NCBI GenBank assembly: GCA_024196135.1
Contig: JAMQCK010000019.1
Span: forward strand, 122,347-186,346
DNA: 64,000 nucleotides
DNA from: Pleurotus ostreatus/Saccharomyces cerevisiae fusant
Lineage: Eukaryota; Opisthokonta
Reading direction: 5' to 3'
A program made the position numbers and the translations under genes. Shown piece by piece: positions 24,701 through 35,553 of the stretch. The notes below the pieces were generated by a model that was not told where the DNA came from, did not search any database, and saw only the letters and a list, made by a program, of their open reading frames with translations. Positions within the stretch are counted from its first letter, which is position 1, and each line of letters opens with the position of its first letter.

Positions 24701-26092
24701 ACGGGGTGTATGTGTCGTCTCTGTAAAATGTACATCAACACGACTACGATGACGTAAAGGAAAGGATGTGGCACTAACATCTGCACCTCTTCCATATCTT
24801 CGTCGTCATCCGAGTCGCTGTCGACAGCGACTGGAGGAGCGAGTACTTGCGATTGAGGGGTGACTTTAGGCTTGACATCTTCGTCCTTGTCGATCTCAAT
24901 GGGCTTCTCCGCAGAGTTACCGGTCGTGTCCCTAATACCCAGCACCCACCCCCCTTCGGCTGAGCTGTTCTTGACCAGAACATACTGCTTATTCCTCTCG
25001 CTCGCCACCCGCACCGGAATTGATATATGCGCTGACCCAATCGTATCCGTTGTTACAAGTAGCTGCTGCGTGAGCGCATTCCTCCTTTGAAGGTTAGCGA
25101 TCTGCTGCTTGCTGAAGTCCAACGGCGTCTTCGATGCGCTGAGCATGTTCTGCAATCGCACATACGACGTCTGCCTTGACTTCAATCGCAGGTCGCCAAC
25201 AATTTCGTACTGCACCTCGGTGGGCAGCTCCCGAAAGGCGGGCGAGGTAACATCGAGGTCTTCGGGGCGCATTTCGTCGATGAAGGTGCGCAGCTCGTCC
25301 TCAGTGGCAAGACGAGGGTCGGGGAGGGCGGTAGTAGAAGCCTTGGCGATGGCGGCCTCGAGGTTGACCTCCGGGAGTTTATAGATGTCGTGGTCACGGA
25401 ATTTGGCCTTAGATGCGGAGGCTTGTGTCTGCGATTGGGAGGTCTGGGGAGTGGAGGGCCGGGCGGGCTTGCGGGCAGGGGTCTTCTGCATGGTGGGGTC
25501 GATGTCTTCGAGGTACACGACGTCTTCGTCTTCAAGTGGGGCTTTGCCTTTGCCTTTCTTGCTGCAGAGGGAGTGTGGTGAGAGGGGCTGCGTACACCTC
25601 ATAGCAGCAGGAACGCGCCTTGAGGATTGCGCTTGCTGCACCGCGGCCTGACGAAGCTGAGCAGCGAGCAGTCTCTCCGCTATTCTAGTATGGCTCTCTG
25701 TGGCGTCGGTCTTGCGCTCCCTACGTTGGTTCTACGAGACAATTCAGCAATTACTACTTGCCCGCACAAGACGCAGACGCACCAGAGTATTCCTCTTCAG
25801 CGCGGGCGCGCCTCCATCGAACACGAAGACTGGCTTGATTCCATAGAACAAGAGCTTCGTGATGCGGCGCAGGAAGCCCAAGACGTGCGCATTGACCAGG
25901 ACGCGGCCCTCCTTGTCGCGCATAGTCGCTTGGAATTGATAGATCCAGATACTCGAATCAATCGCCATGGTCTTGCCCTCCATGTTCTCCAATCTATACT
26001 TCGTCAGATCTGACCTGAACGCACGGAGGGGATGCTCACTGGACCGGACGCCCAACTGGGGCGAGAAGCTGCCACAGCGATTTGACACCCAT
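21793..26092 (-). CDS. RAD2: RAD2/XPG nucleotide-excision-repair endonuclease
   Basis: Eight exons (26092-26040, 25993-25783, 25731-24779, 24720-23262, 23213-22737, 22681-22599, 22539-22452, 22395-21793) give 1308 aa. The N-region begins [18 protein letters not shown]30 ([11 protein letters not shown]) and D77 ([14 protein letters not shown]) fall at the same positions as the catalytic residues of human XPG. The I-region (from about 893) has [17 protein letters not shown] with E908 and E910, then [12 protein letters not shown], and the helix-hairpin-helix [16 protein letters not shown]. They are separated by a long acidic/Ser-Pro spacer, as in XPG/Rad2/rad13, where the spacer binds TFIIH. The C-terminus has a PIP-box-like QGTLNSFL followed by basic NLS clusters ([22 protein letters not shown]). 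The family cuts 3' to lesions in nucleotide excision repair. A 36-nt in-frame stretch near 25565-25600 could be an unspliced micro-intron. Confidence 0.95.
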
Positions 26093-26535
26093 CGTTCATG
26101 AGAGTTTGGGAACAAAGGGAGTGTCTGGAGTACAAGGTCACCCATACATGAGACGCTCGGTAGAGGACATGACTGACGCTGACAAGATGTCGACGAATTG
26201 CCACTGACACCGCCGGTGCCGAATATTCTCACAATCACGCGGAGAGAAGTTCGACTTCGGCACTGGCAGATTCACTCCAGCTATCAAGTCCTTGTATAAC
26301 CTGTTCTCCCTACATGTACTCAGAGGCATCATAGAGGGTGACTCGCTCGGGAGTCTCTCGACTTTCCCGGCCTATTCGGTCTTTCCTTGTGCGATTGTAT
26401 CAGCAAGTTGTCTAAGCTCCCAGAGGGGTCGGACTCTCATCTCCACCATTTTCTGGGCTATATAAGCAGTAGATTGCAGCGAGATGCACCATTTGAATAT
26501 TCTACAATCCACTTCTACCAGCCATTTCAACGGAC
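26093..26535. other. Divergent promoter region, RAD2 / MDR reductase
   Basis: This 443-bp spacer separates two divergent starts. It contains the TATA box of the reductase at its right end. No additional gene is visible. Confidence 0.6.
26459..26466 (+). promoter_or_regulatory. TATA box of the MDR reductase gene
   Basis: TATATAAG, a full consensus TATA box, lies 70 nt upstream of the ATG at 26536 and is followed by a pyrimidine/adenine-rich leader. A strong TATA box fits an inducible (stress/detoxification) gene, in contrast to the housekeeping neighbours. The functional reading is inference. Confidence 0.6.
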
Positions 26536-28218
26536 ATGACGCTCACCACGAACGGCAAAGCGATCTTCAACGTAACGATCGCATCGGGTGCGTCCCACCA
26601 TCCTTATGAGATAAGTACGGTACATGCTCACATCGTCTCTCCCTGCAGGCTATCCAGTTCCAGGCAGGACCATTATATACGACAACAGCGAGACCATCGA
26701 CTTGGACAATGTCCCCCTCGAAGGCGGCATTCTCGTCAAGGCACTGGTACTGTCTGTTGACCCTTACTTTCGAGGTCTTATGGCGGAGAAGACGGACGTG
26801 GTGAGAGTTCTGCCTTCATGGGGTGCCACATCGGCCACTGCATACATCCTGCCAAGCGCTAATTGCATCAATTAGCCTGGATTTGTGCTAGGAGAACCGT
26901 GAGCTTTCATAAAGACTTGAGATCTGCAATGGGCTCACGATTTGCCCTACAGCCTCATAGGCTACGGCATCGGTCTCGTCCTCCGCTCCGACACTCCCGC
27001 TTGGGTCGCTGGTGACAACATATACGGCATGCTGCGTGAGTCTTCAGCGACTTTACCTCTCTTGAAAACTTGCCACCTCCCTGCCCATACTCATCCAACC
27101 CTTGCGCTCACCCTCCACTCTCTAGCCCACCAGCATTACACCGTCCTCCCTCCCTCCAACCTTACATTTCTCCGAAAAATCACCAAGCTCTCCCACCTAT
27201 CCTGGGCCGCCTACCTCGGCGCCGCCGGCATGCCTGGGCTCACAGCGTACTCAGGCTGGAAGGAGTACGCACTTAGGGACGGGGTGAGTGGTCCTCTGGC
27301 TCTTACGGTGTCAAGCGTAATGTAGACCTGAAACGTATACACAGAAAGGTCTGACAGCCTTCGTTACCGCCGCGAGCGGGCCTGTGGGGTCGTCAGTAAT
27401 TGCCCTTTCCGTGCCGCTCGACAATAATCACTGACAGCCACCCTTCCCAGCATGGTTGTCCAGCTCGCCAAACGCGCCGGATACAAGGTCGTCGCGTCCG
27501 CCGGGTCGGACGACAAGGTAGAGTTCGTCAGGCGCATCGGAGCGGACGTGGCGTTCAATTACAAGGCGGAGGACACGGAGAAGGTGCTCAGCGAGCACGG
27601 GCCGATCGATGTGTGCGTCGACAAGGCCCTCTGCATGTTCCAGTTTCATCAGAATTGACCTATATCGCTCGCTTTTAACAGCTATTGGGACAACGTCGGC
27701 GGAAAGACGCTCGAGAGCACTTTAGCGCACGCGAACCTGGGTGCACGATTCATTGTCAGTCACCTTCATATTCTCTCATAAAACAACTGCAAGGAGCTCA
27801 CCTCGTTCATACCGAAGGAGTGTGGCATGGTCTCCGGTGAGCGACTCTTCTTCGAGCCAACCACAACCGAGGAGCTCACCGACCCTTCCAGTATACAACA
27901 GCAAGCCTTACGGAGTCAAGGTTCGTGCGTCGTAGCATACCTCTCGGTCCTCATCTCAATGACTTCACCTCACCTACATCTCAGAACCTCCACCTCCTCT
28001 ACACCAAGCACATCACCCTGTACGGCTTCACCGTCATGATCCTCGGCGAGAAGTACCTCGACGAGTTTCTCGCCGAAGTCCCACCTCAGCTGGCCAGCGG
28101 CGAACTTCAACACATGGAAGACCTCACATGCGGCCTCGACAAGGTCGGGGACGCGATACTTGCCGTGCAGAAGGGCGATAATAGGGGGAAGGCAGTGGTG
28201 GTTGTAGCAGAGGAGTGA
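26536..28218 (+). CDS. Zinc-less MDR reductase, leukotriene-B4 dehydrogenase/enone reductase type
   Basis: Eleven exons (26536-26587, 26649-26800, 26876-26898, 26953-27035, 27126-27283, 27345-27391, 27451-27612, 27682-27754, 27818-27836, 27892-27920, 27985-28218) give 343 aa, the usual family size. Landmarks: LSVDPYFRGLM, PGFVLGEPLIGYGIG, GMPGLTAYSG, and the NADP-binding loop AASGPVGSMVVQLAK (about residues 165-179). These are followed by GYKVVASAGSDDKV, GADVAFNYK, YWDNVGGKTLE and a C-terminal YGFTVM. Zinc ligands are absent, as in PTGR1/LTB4DH and plant double-bond reductases, which reduce the C=C bond of unsaturated aldehydes and ketones with NADPH. Two micro-exons (23 and 19 nt) are present; without them the frame breaks. 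Confidence 0.9.
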
Positions 28219-28331
28219 GCAGGCTTGGGAAGGTAGAGCAATTGAGTGGATGGAGGCAGCACCGATTGTGTACTGAAGTGAGTAGTGGATTAGGAAGCAC
28301 TAGACCATACATCGTTGCATGCCTAGATAGA

Positions 28332-29469
28332 CTATGACGATGCCTCCTCCTTGCGTTCCTCGTGCTTCGGTGCGTGCTCATACTGGTCGAAGCCCAAGGA
28401 GTGTTGTACCGCGTCGTCTGCAGCGTCGGGCTCGAGCTGGCCGTGTGCATTTCGCCTTGCCCTGTGAAGCAAAGGTCACTAATTTGCGAGGAAGGACAGA
28501 AGGTAGGCTAGCGGACCTGAAGAACGTATACGACAAAACAACATCATCGACATGCCGACATGAAGGGTCTTCCAACATGTCCTTGTCGATGAAGAACAAG
28601 ATGGGCATGTCGACCTCCTCGCCGGCCAGCAGCCTCTGCTCCTCGAAGCAGAAACACTCCACTTTCGAGAAGTACGGTGCGATCTACAAGGTGCCTCGTC
28701 AGTCCTCTCCCTCTCCCTCCCCTCACTCCAACACCCCTACTCACCCGATCCGGCGTAACATTATACGTCGCTATCCCAATGATATCCTCATTCGACACAT
28801 TCTTCGCCTTGTAGAACGCCAAGCTCGTCTCCCCAGGCAGCACATTGACGAACTTCTGTTGGGGGATGAACTTCCACGGGAGCTGCTCGGAGTGGTCCGC
28901 GTTGAAGTGCACGCGGATGCGGTGGGCGTCGTCGACGGGGACGAGGCGCTCGGGGGCGAAGCGGCCGCCCTGGCCGACGTTGGGTGTGCCCGCGAAGCCG
29001 GTGGCGGCGCAGAACATACGGTAAAGGGGGACGGCGGCGTAGGTCACGCCGACGGCGCCGATGATCTGAGTAGGAAGTGAGATGGGGTGGGAGGGGTAGA
29101 AGGTAGGTTTACTCACCACTGCGGTTGTGTACATCAGCAAAGCCCTATTCTTCGCGGTGTACTTTTCCTGGCGCTGACGGGCATAGGCTGCCTGCGCGGC
29201 GGAGACGCCGGGTGGCGGGGCTTGCTGCTGCTGTTGCGACGACTGTCCCGCCTTCTCCTGCGCCCCCTCCGGCTGCGACGACATGCGCCGCTTCCACGCC
29301 GCATGCCGGGTGGCGTTCACGGCGCATCGTACAGGGAGCGTGCGCGCCGAAAGGACTGGTGATCTAGCCTGGATCAAATCAACACTCAATTGACGATGAC
29401 TGCGAGCAGAACCACCGCACTGACGGCTGCTAGGACATGGCCCGCTCTGAGGCAGCGGATGGCGGACAT
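28332..29469 (-). CDS. COX11: COX11, copper chaperone for cytochrome c oxidase subunit 1
   Basis: Five exons (29469-29425, 29368-29117, 29065-28745, 28683-28517, 28461-28332) give 304 aa. The first exon supplies a clean mitochondrial targeting start, MSAIRCLRAGHVLAA. A longer unspliced frame from ATG 29560 is possible but gives a poor presequence. One inner-membrane span follows (ALLMYTTAVIIGAVGVTYAA, from about residue 94), then VPLYRMFCAATGFAGTP. The copper-binding motif is ECFCFEEQ (C216, C218), with PVFFID-like MPILFFIDKDM and VVLSYTFF. Cox11 delivers copper to the CuB site of COX1 from the intermembrane-space side. Intron 2 (29066-29116) has no stop in frame, so retention would add 17 residues. 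The gene is divergent from the DNAJC8 gene across 175 bp. Confidence 0.93.
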
Positions 29470-29644
29470 GGGGGGCGGAGGAGAGCGCGATCAATGGGCC
29501 TGCCTCGCCCGCCGTCGACGATGGCCTCCGCGGGGGCACCGGGATTCGGAATACGGCCATTCAGTTCGCACGTGCGGCCGGGCGCTTGGACTGGCGACTT
29601 GTTCTTGACCTCGACCGCCACCATCTCGGCTGCTTGTGCTCGCG
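29470..29644. promoter_or_regulatory. Compact bidirectional promoter, COX11 / DNAJC8-like
   Basis: Only 175 bp separate the two divergent ATGs. Both leaders and both core promoters must fit here or overlap first exons. No TATA box is visible, and a GGCGGAG-rich stretch is present. Confidence 0.5.
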
Positions 29645-30554
29645 ATGTCTGCTACTGCGTCGACCTCGAAGGCGAATGGCGCTGCGGCGCCGGACTTGGC
29701 GAAGGTCGAGACGGAGGTGGAGAGGCTGCTGGCCCGCGAGGCGACAGCTTTCCAGCGTGATGCTGAGGTGGAGCGCATTCTGAAGGCTTTCAAGCTCAAG
29801 TGCGTAGACTGGCTTTACTATACGGTCTTGACTGACGACCCTTTCCCCTCCAGTCCGTATGACATTCTGGATCTCGAGGCCTCTTGCTCGACTGATGAAA
29901 TCAAGAGGAAGTATCGTCAGCTTTCCCTCTGTGCGTCACCAATTCCTTTCTCGCCATCATTTTGCTGACCCTACCCAAAGTCATCCATCCTGATAAGGCC
30001 AAGCACCCTAAGGCTCCCGAGGCCTTCGACATCCTCAAGAAAGCCGAGGGAGAACTCTCCGACGAGAAGCGGCGCGACGATCTCGACGCCACCATCCGGC
30101 AGGCAAGGATAGTCGTGCTCAAGTCCCTTTCACTACCTACCAATACCCCGGACAACGATCCGGCGCTTACGTCCCTTAACCCTTCCTTCAGCGCACGCTT
30201 GCGAGCGCAAGCTAAGGAGATGCTGATAGATGAGGAGGTTCGGAGACGAAAGTGCGTATTTATTGCCGCCCAATCGTCCTAAATGTAGACTAATTTGCGA
30301 CCGCAGGGCTATCAAGCTGAACCTCGCAAATGAAGGCCGAGAGGCGCGTCAGAAAGAGGAGGAAGTGGCAACGAAGAAGCGCAAGGCTGAGGACGACAAG
30401 GCATGGGAAGGTCGGTGCTTTTCATCTCCCGTTGCTGCATGTGGCTCACTCAATGCAATCAGAGCGCCGTGAAGAGAGGGTTGGCTCGTGGCGGAACTTT
30501 GCCAGCACCCAGAAAAAGAAGAAGAAATCCAACAAGCCCGCGCTGCTGGGTTGA
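29645..30554 (+). CDS. DNAJC8/SPF31-like J-domain protein, spliceosome-associated
   Basis: Five exons (29645-29799, 29854-29930, 29981-30251, 30307-30410, 30463-30554) give 232 aa (human DNAJC8 is 253). The J domain spans about residues 53-120: PYDILDLEASCSTDEIKRKY, the HPD triad at 80-82 (FIHPDKAKHP), and AFDILKKAEGELSDEKRR. The C-terminus has the family signature ERVGSWRNFASTQKKKKKS, a basic nuclear tail. DNAJC8/SPF31 co-purifies with spliceosomal complexes and stimulates Hsp70 ATPase through HPD. The first intron lies inside the J-domain start. Confidence 0.92.
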
Positions 30555-30836
30555 AGTCGCTACTGCTTCTGGTAGACTTTTTGTACTTCTACGTGTAGGA
30601 TATAGACGGAATCTTGGACTTTCTTGACCTCCCCTCGACTCTTTCAGCTGCGTCATTCCCTGCTCATATCCCTGTGGCAGTGTTGCCCTTGCTGCGGCAA
30701 CGAGGACAGGATGGCAACGGGTGGCAACTCAAACTCAATTCAGCACAATTTAAAGGGTCGCCACGCCGAATCTCGATCACGTGTCCGTGACCTCTTAAAG
30801 CGCCTTCCTTTCAACCGCCACCTCGACGCGTCCAAC

Positions 30837-32424
30837 ATGCCCATAACACTGGACCAGGTCCAGGGATGGTTCACGAAACACTACCCCAAACCGTCTGTTG
30901 ACCCTCAGTGGCTCCAAGAGTGCTTCGAGTGGGTACTCGACGCGGAGAAGCCGCCGACGCTGCAGGACGCGATCGCCTCGGTCGAGACGCAGCTGCTTTC
31001 GTCCGACTTGCAAGTCTCTATGCTCCCTGGCACCGGGATACCCATCCACCATGACCAGCCTGATACCTGGACACTCGCACCGGGCAAGACACCCGGCGTG
31101 CTCGTGCAGATCACCGCGCTCACGGAGATCGGACAGAGTGCATGGAGTCTCAATGAGGTGCGCGTGGCGCGCGAGGAGCGCATGCGCGGCGCACCTACCG
31201 TCAATCAAGACACGGAGGACGACGGGAACGTGGGCGCGGACGACGAGGACGAGGGCCCGATGCCTACCTACCCGCGATCAATGCTCAAGTTCGAGGTGTC
31301 CGATGGGCACGTCACGATGCCGGCGATCGAGTATAAGCCGTTGAAGGACCTGAAGCTGGGGGATACGAAACTAGGCTTCAAGGTGCGTGACGAGGTGTCC
31401 TTGAGGGAAGTACGACGATGCTCAATGCGCGCCTATGCAGATGATCTTGAAGAACGTCTCTGTCAACCGCGGGATTGCATTCCTCACACCAGAGTCCGTG
31501 ACGCTGAAGGGATACCAGGCGGAGGATCTCGAGGAGCAGCGAGAGGCGGCTTTCGCGCGTAACCTTCACGCGCGCATGCACCCGTGAGTACGTCCCCCCG
31601 AATACCCTGCGCCACCCTCACACATCTACAGGGACGAAGATCCTGATGCCCAGGACGATGCGGGCGCACCCCCACCACCGCCCCCCGCGCCAGCACCGGC
31701 CGGGCGCTCCCCCCGACGCGCCAAATCGCCGCCCCCATCGCCGCCACCCATGCAGGTCGATGAGAACTTACCACGGCCAAGGCGACTGCCCGCCAATCAC
31801 ACGCGTGACCACTCCCCTGGACCTCCCATACCTGCGGAAGATGGTACGCTGCCCATCAAGCCGTTGCCAAAGTCCCGCGTCGCGTCGATATCGTCTACCT
31901 CGCAGTACTTCCCCCCTTCATCGTCCTCGACTGCTGTCGACCTGCCGCTATCGCCGACACATACTGCGTCGGGCTCTCGACCGCCGCCGATACCGCCGAG
32001 TGCTGTTCCGCGGGCGCAGACGAACGGGCACGTCGATACACGAGCGTCGAGCGCAGCGACCGAAAGCACGCTCCGCAACACCTCAGCGCGTCCACCCTCA
32101 GACAGCGAGGACGAGTTCGACCTGATGTCGGACGGCCTGCTGAACGACGAGGTCTTCGCGATGGTGGACGCCGTCAGTCAGGCTGCACATACTTCCAGTC
32201 ACGCTGCACAGGCGCAGACTCCCAGTCACCCTGCACATACACAGAATACGACCCGAGAACATCCCACGACCCAACAAGCAACGACCCAAGCCACGACACG
32301 CCTCATGCCCGACATAATCGACGTCTCGGACTCGGAGGCAGACGAGAAGGAGAACGTCCCCGTGGAGGCCAAGCGCGCGCGACGGCGAGTCGACGCTGTC
32401 ATCGACATTAGCGACTCAGAGTAG
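30837..32424 (+). CDS. RMI1: RMI1, OB-fold subunit of the RecQ-TOP3-RMI1 dissolvasome
   Basis: Three exons (30837-31382, 31441-31583, 31632-32424) give 493 aa. The start MPITLDQVQGWF was preferred to upstream in-frame ATGs because the conserved family N-terminus begins here: WFTKHYPKPSVDPQWLQEC. It is followed by the OB-fold region: SMLPGTGIP, GVLVQITALTEIGQSAWSL, SMLKFEVSDG, EYKPLKDLKLGDTKLGFK, and NVSVNRGIAFLTPESV. This is the DUF1767/RMI1_N layout. The C-terminal half is disordered (Pro/Ser-rich). It ends with two short hydrophobic-acidic motifs, IIDVSDSE (from residue 458) and VIDISDSE (from 486), that look like SUMO-interacting motifs. RMI1 promotes double-Holliday-junction dissolution. 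Confidence 0.88.
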
Positions 32425-33269
32425 GGGGCACGATCGCGAGTGGGTGGCGCGCTGGGAATCTCTTCGTGCTCGTGCCCCTTCGTCGTTCCCCGTCTTCGCG
32501 CTCAGGTACCCCTTCCTCGCGCCCGTGGCGCCTTCCTCCTTGCTCTTGCCCTCCTTCCCACATACGCCTTCTCCTTCTCACACGGCGAGCCACTCTAGGT
32601 GACTTAGATGCCGCCATGCGGATGCTTGCACGCGTGCAATGTCGCTAATATATGGACGCATGCAACGCCGCTAATATACGGACGCATGCAATCCGCTAAC
32701 ATACGGACGCTTGTACCACCTCTTGTCTGACGTTCTCTTGCTCTCGACGTTCACGCTATGCATCCATCTTGTACTTCTCCATACCATATTATACCTATGA
32801 AGAAAGATAGTCGGGTGGCCTTGGTGCTATAATGAATAACTCAGAATAATGCTTGATCTCTTGTTCGTCGCGTAATGTTGACCATTGCCACTCGCGGCGT
32901 TGATCAATCCTAGACCCTCCACCAAGCTTGTCCTCGGGCTATGCGGGGAAATCTGCTCACGAACTTAAATATTGCATGCCTCTCGGTGTTGCGTGTATAT
33001 ACATACAAGAATTGACTATTCACTACGCGGTCGGTACCACTACTTTATAGCTGGAAAATAAGGTAAGAGCGATTAAGTATCAGAGAGTCTGTAGAGTTTC
33101 AGTGTCCGTAGCGTGTCGTTCGTCAAGCGTCCGTGACCGCGTATGCCCATCTCTGGTAGGCGTGGTGGGTGGCATCTCTGAAGGAGCGAATATGGAGGGC
33201 AGAGTGGTGACCCAAGCCCGTACCGGTGTGCCACCCACACACCGAGCACCTACCCATTCACCCAGCAGC
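32425..33269. other. Convergent spacer with a small tandem repeat
   Basis: 845 bp between convergent genes (RMI1 and the orphan ending at 33270). It holds a three-unit 25-26 bp repeat (32636-32712) and an AT-richer stretch from about 32760 on. No gene is supported. Confidence 0.5.
32636..32712. repeat. Three-copy 25-26 bp tandem repeat downstream of RMI1
   Basis: Units share the core CGCTAAYATAYGGACGC: GTCGCTAATATATGGACGC, GCCGCTAATATACGGACGC and TCCGCTAACATACGGACGC, each preceded by ATGCAA or TGCAA. The units differ by a few substitutions. This is probably a 3'-UTR minisatellite. Confidence 0.7.
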
Positions 33270-34932
33270 TTACCTCCGCACTTTCTCCCGGATCTCAGCA
33301 CCCCTCATGAGCGCCCTGAGGTACTCCAGCCGCGCCTCGTAGCGCGCGACCACATCCGCGCGCCGCCGACGCACGTCCTCGAGCTCGTCCATCGAATCGT
33401 CCTCGTCCACAGCCGCATCACCATTTTCTGAAGGCATTGCAGGTGCGCTGAAGGACGCCATCGACGTAATGGAGCCCTGCTGCCTGGAGTGGCGCGACCG
33501 CCCGGTCGTCGATGTCGAGATATACGACTGCCCAGCTGTGGAGACGAAAGACTGCCCCGCCGTCGACCCCAGTCGCGCCCTTGCATGCGTCGGCCGCCTC
33601 GGGGATGAGTTTGCGCGCATCCTGGTTGGGGACGCGACAGATAGTCGCAAGGGCGACGCTGGCGGCTGCAGTGGGAAGCTCGCGCTCTGCAGTGGGAAGC
33701 TCGCGCCTAGTGGTGGCACACTCGCGCCCAGTGGCGGCCCACTCGCGCTCTGAGGCGGCACACTCGTCCTTCGTACGCCCCATTCCGGCGCACCCGCACT
33801 CGCGTTAGAGCTGAAGTTCCCCGCCCGCTGCATCCGCGCGAGCACGCTCATTTCGAGGCCCTCGAAGGCGTCGAGTACGACGCGGCGCTCCTCTTCGACC
33901 CCGTCGATCGCGCGGCGGATCTCTGCGGGTCGGGCCTCCGCGAGGTTCGTCTCGTCGGTGAGGATGGATGCAAGGAGCTCAGGTGTGAGTGCGGTCGAGC
34001 GGGAGGAAATAGCTTTAGTTGGGGATGAGTTGGCGGACGGTTTATATTTAGGGGTCGAAGTGGATGAGAGTTTGGCGGAGAAAGAGGGCTTGCGGGAGGG
34101 TTTGAGGGGCGAGCCTAGGGAGAAGAGAGAGCCTTTGGAGGAGGACGCGTGCGTGGAGGCAGAAAAGATTGATGGCCGCGTCTTTGAGGAGTTTGGGTAT
34201 ATTGGGCTCGTGGGGCTTGCGGGCTCCGACGGACCTGCCGTCCGTCGGGATGCCTTGCTGGGACTACCAGGTGAGGAGGCGCGTTTCGTCTTGATGCTGC
34301 TAGGTGGGGCGCGACGGGGTCCCGAATCGACGGATTTGCTACGTCGCTCCTTGCGTGGAGAGAGCAGTTTGGTTAAGCCAGAGACAAAGCGTGATCCCTT
34401 CTTGCCGTCATCGTCTTTCGGTGGCTGATCTGGCCTGAGGCGTCGGCGAGAGGTGGCGCGGCGCATCAGGCCTGCGACCTTGCTCTTGTCTGGTGGCTTT
34501 CCTAGGGTAGAGCCACTAGCGGAGTGCATCGCATCGCTTTTCATGGACATCATGGAATGAGGGCGTGGTGAATGAGGGGAGAACTCGACGCGATGTGGGG
34601 ATGATGCGCGGGTGTCTGTACCGGTCGATCAGACGCGTTTTCCAGGAAATTTAAGGATGCTACCCACCAGGAAGGGAGGTCGACGCGTGGGGTCTGTGCT
34701 GAGGGACTTGCAGGGACATTACGGGCACAACATGCGCCTCCTTCGGGAGATCGGCCTGCCCGTCCTGCGTAAACCGCTCGAACGCGCTCTGGCGCAGCAA
34801 GCGGTACTCATCGTCGCTGATCACCGCCGTCAGAGCACACATCTTCGAAGGAAATATCACCACACACCTCAGCAGCCCATCTTTGTTCGCAAGCGCGAGC
34901 TCGTCGAGGCGCTGGGCGAGCAGCGCGGTCAT
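33270..34932 (-). CDS. Orphan with conserved-looking N-terminal helix and disordered body
   Basis: Three exons (34932-34868, 34816-34668, 34615-33270) give 519 aa. The first two exons encode LAQRLDELALANKDGLL joined to SDDEYRLLRQSAFERF, then LPKEAHVVPV. I recall very similar openings in other Agaricomycete proteins but no named family. The body is Ser/Pro/Lys/Arg-rich (SRRRLRPDQPP, GSRFVSGLTKLLSPRKERRSK) with repeats of the type PLGASVPP/LQSASFPL. The C-terminus (DSMDELEDVRRRRADVVARY...) is predicted helical. The terminal AGGTAAGC at the stop could be a splice donor leading to a slightly different tail; the simple stop at 33270 was used. Taking only the last exon (start 34553) would lose the N-terminal helix. 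Confidence 0.65.
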
Positions 34933-35553
34933 CACAAAGGCGTAAGAAGTGGCTCGTCAGGAGAGCCGACGCTCAGGAGGCGCTGAGGTTCGTGGCGATT
35001 AGGAGATCCAGCGAGAGGAGGCAAGAGGCAAAATATGAGGCATCCGCGCGCTCGTCCGGGATAGCATTCGGCAGATAGAATTTGGTTCTCTTACGTCTTC
35101 TGAGCCGGCTGTCGGCGACTTGATCGCACAGGTCATGGCCCTGCCCCAGCCCTGCATTGCCCCGCTTCATGATGTGCTCGTCGTGGGGAACCTTCAGAAC
35201 TGCTCATTGTGCCCAGAGGCGTTCTTAGCACCTGGAGAAGGGCAGAAAACGTCAACGCCATCGAGCGACGATCTGCGCGGTAGAGCGGTTGATCGGAACC
35301 AAACGTATATCCCCGTTCGCTTCAACAATACTAGGCTTCTCAACTTCTGATCATTGACAAGCCTCTACTTTTTAAGGATCCCACTCGTAGTCTGCGAGTA
35401 TTGTACTCAGCACAGCAAAGCAAGGATCCAGAAAACATATGTACGCAGGCAGTTAATAGTGATTGAGATGTTCACACAAGTCCATCCACTTCCTCCTCTT
35501 CTGCACACACCCGGATCCGACAGCAAATCCGCGACAGTCCGAGTCGCATACCT
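34933..35553. other. Intergenic region, no gene seen
   Basis: 621 bp between the start of the orphan at 34932 and the 3' end of the FunK1 gene. ORFs here have no motif support. Confidence 0.5.

Noticed and set aside
29369..29560. Start of COX11 at ATG 29560
   Set aside because: Gives a poor mitochondrial presequence and leaves only 84 bp for a divergent promoter; the spliced start at 29469 is better.
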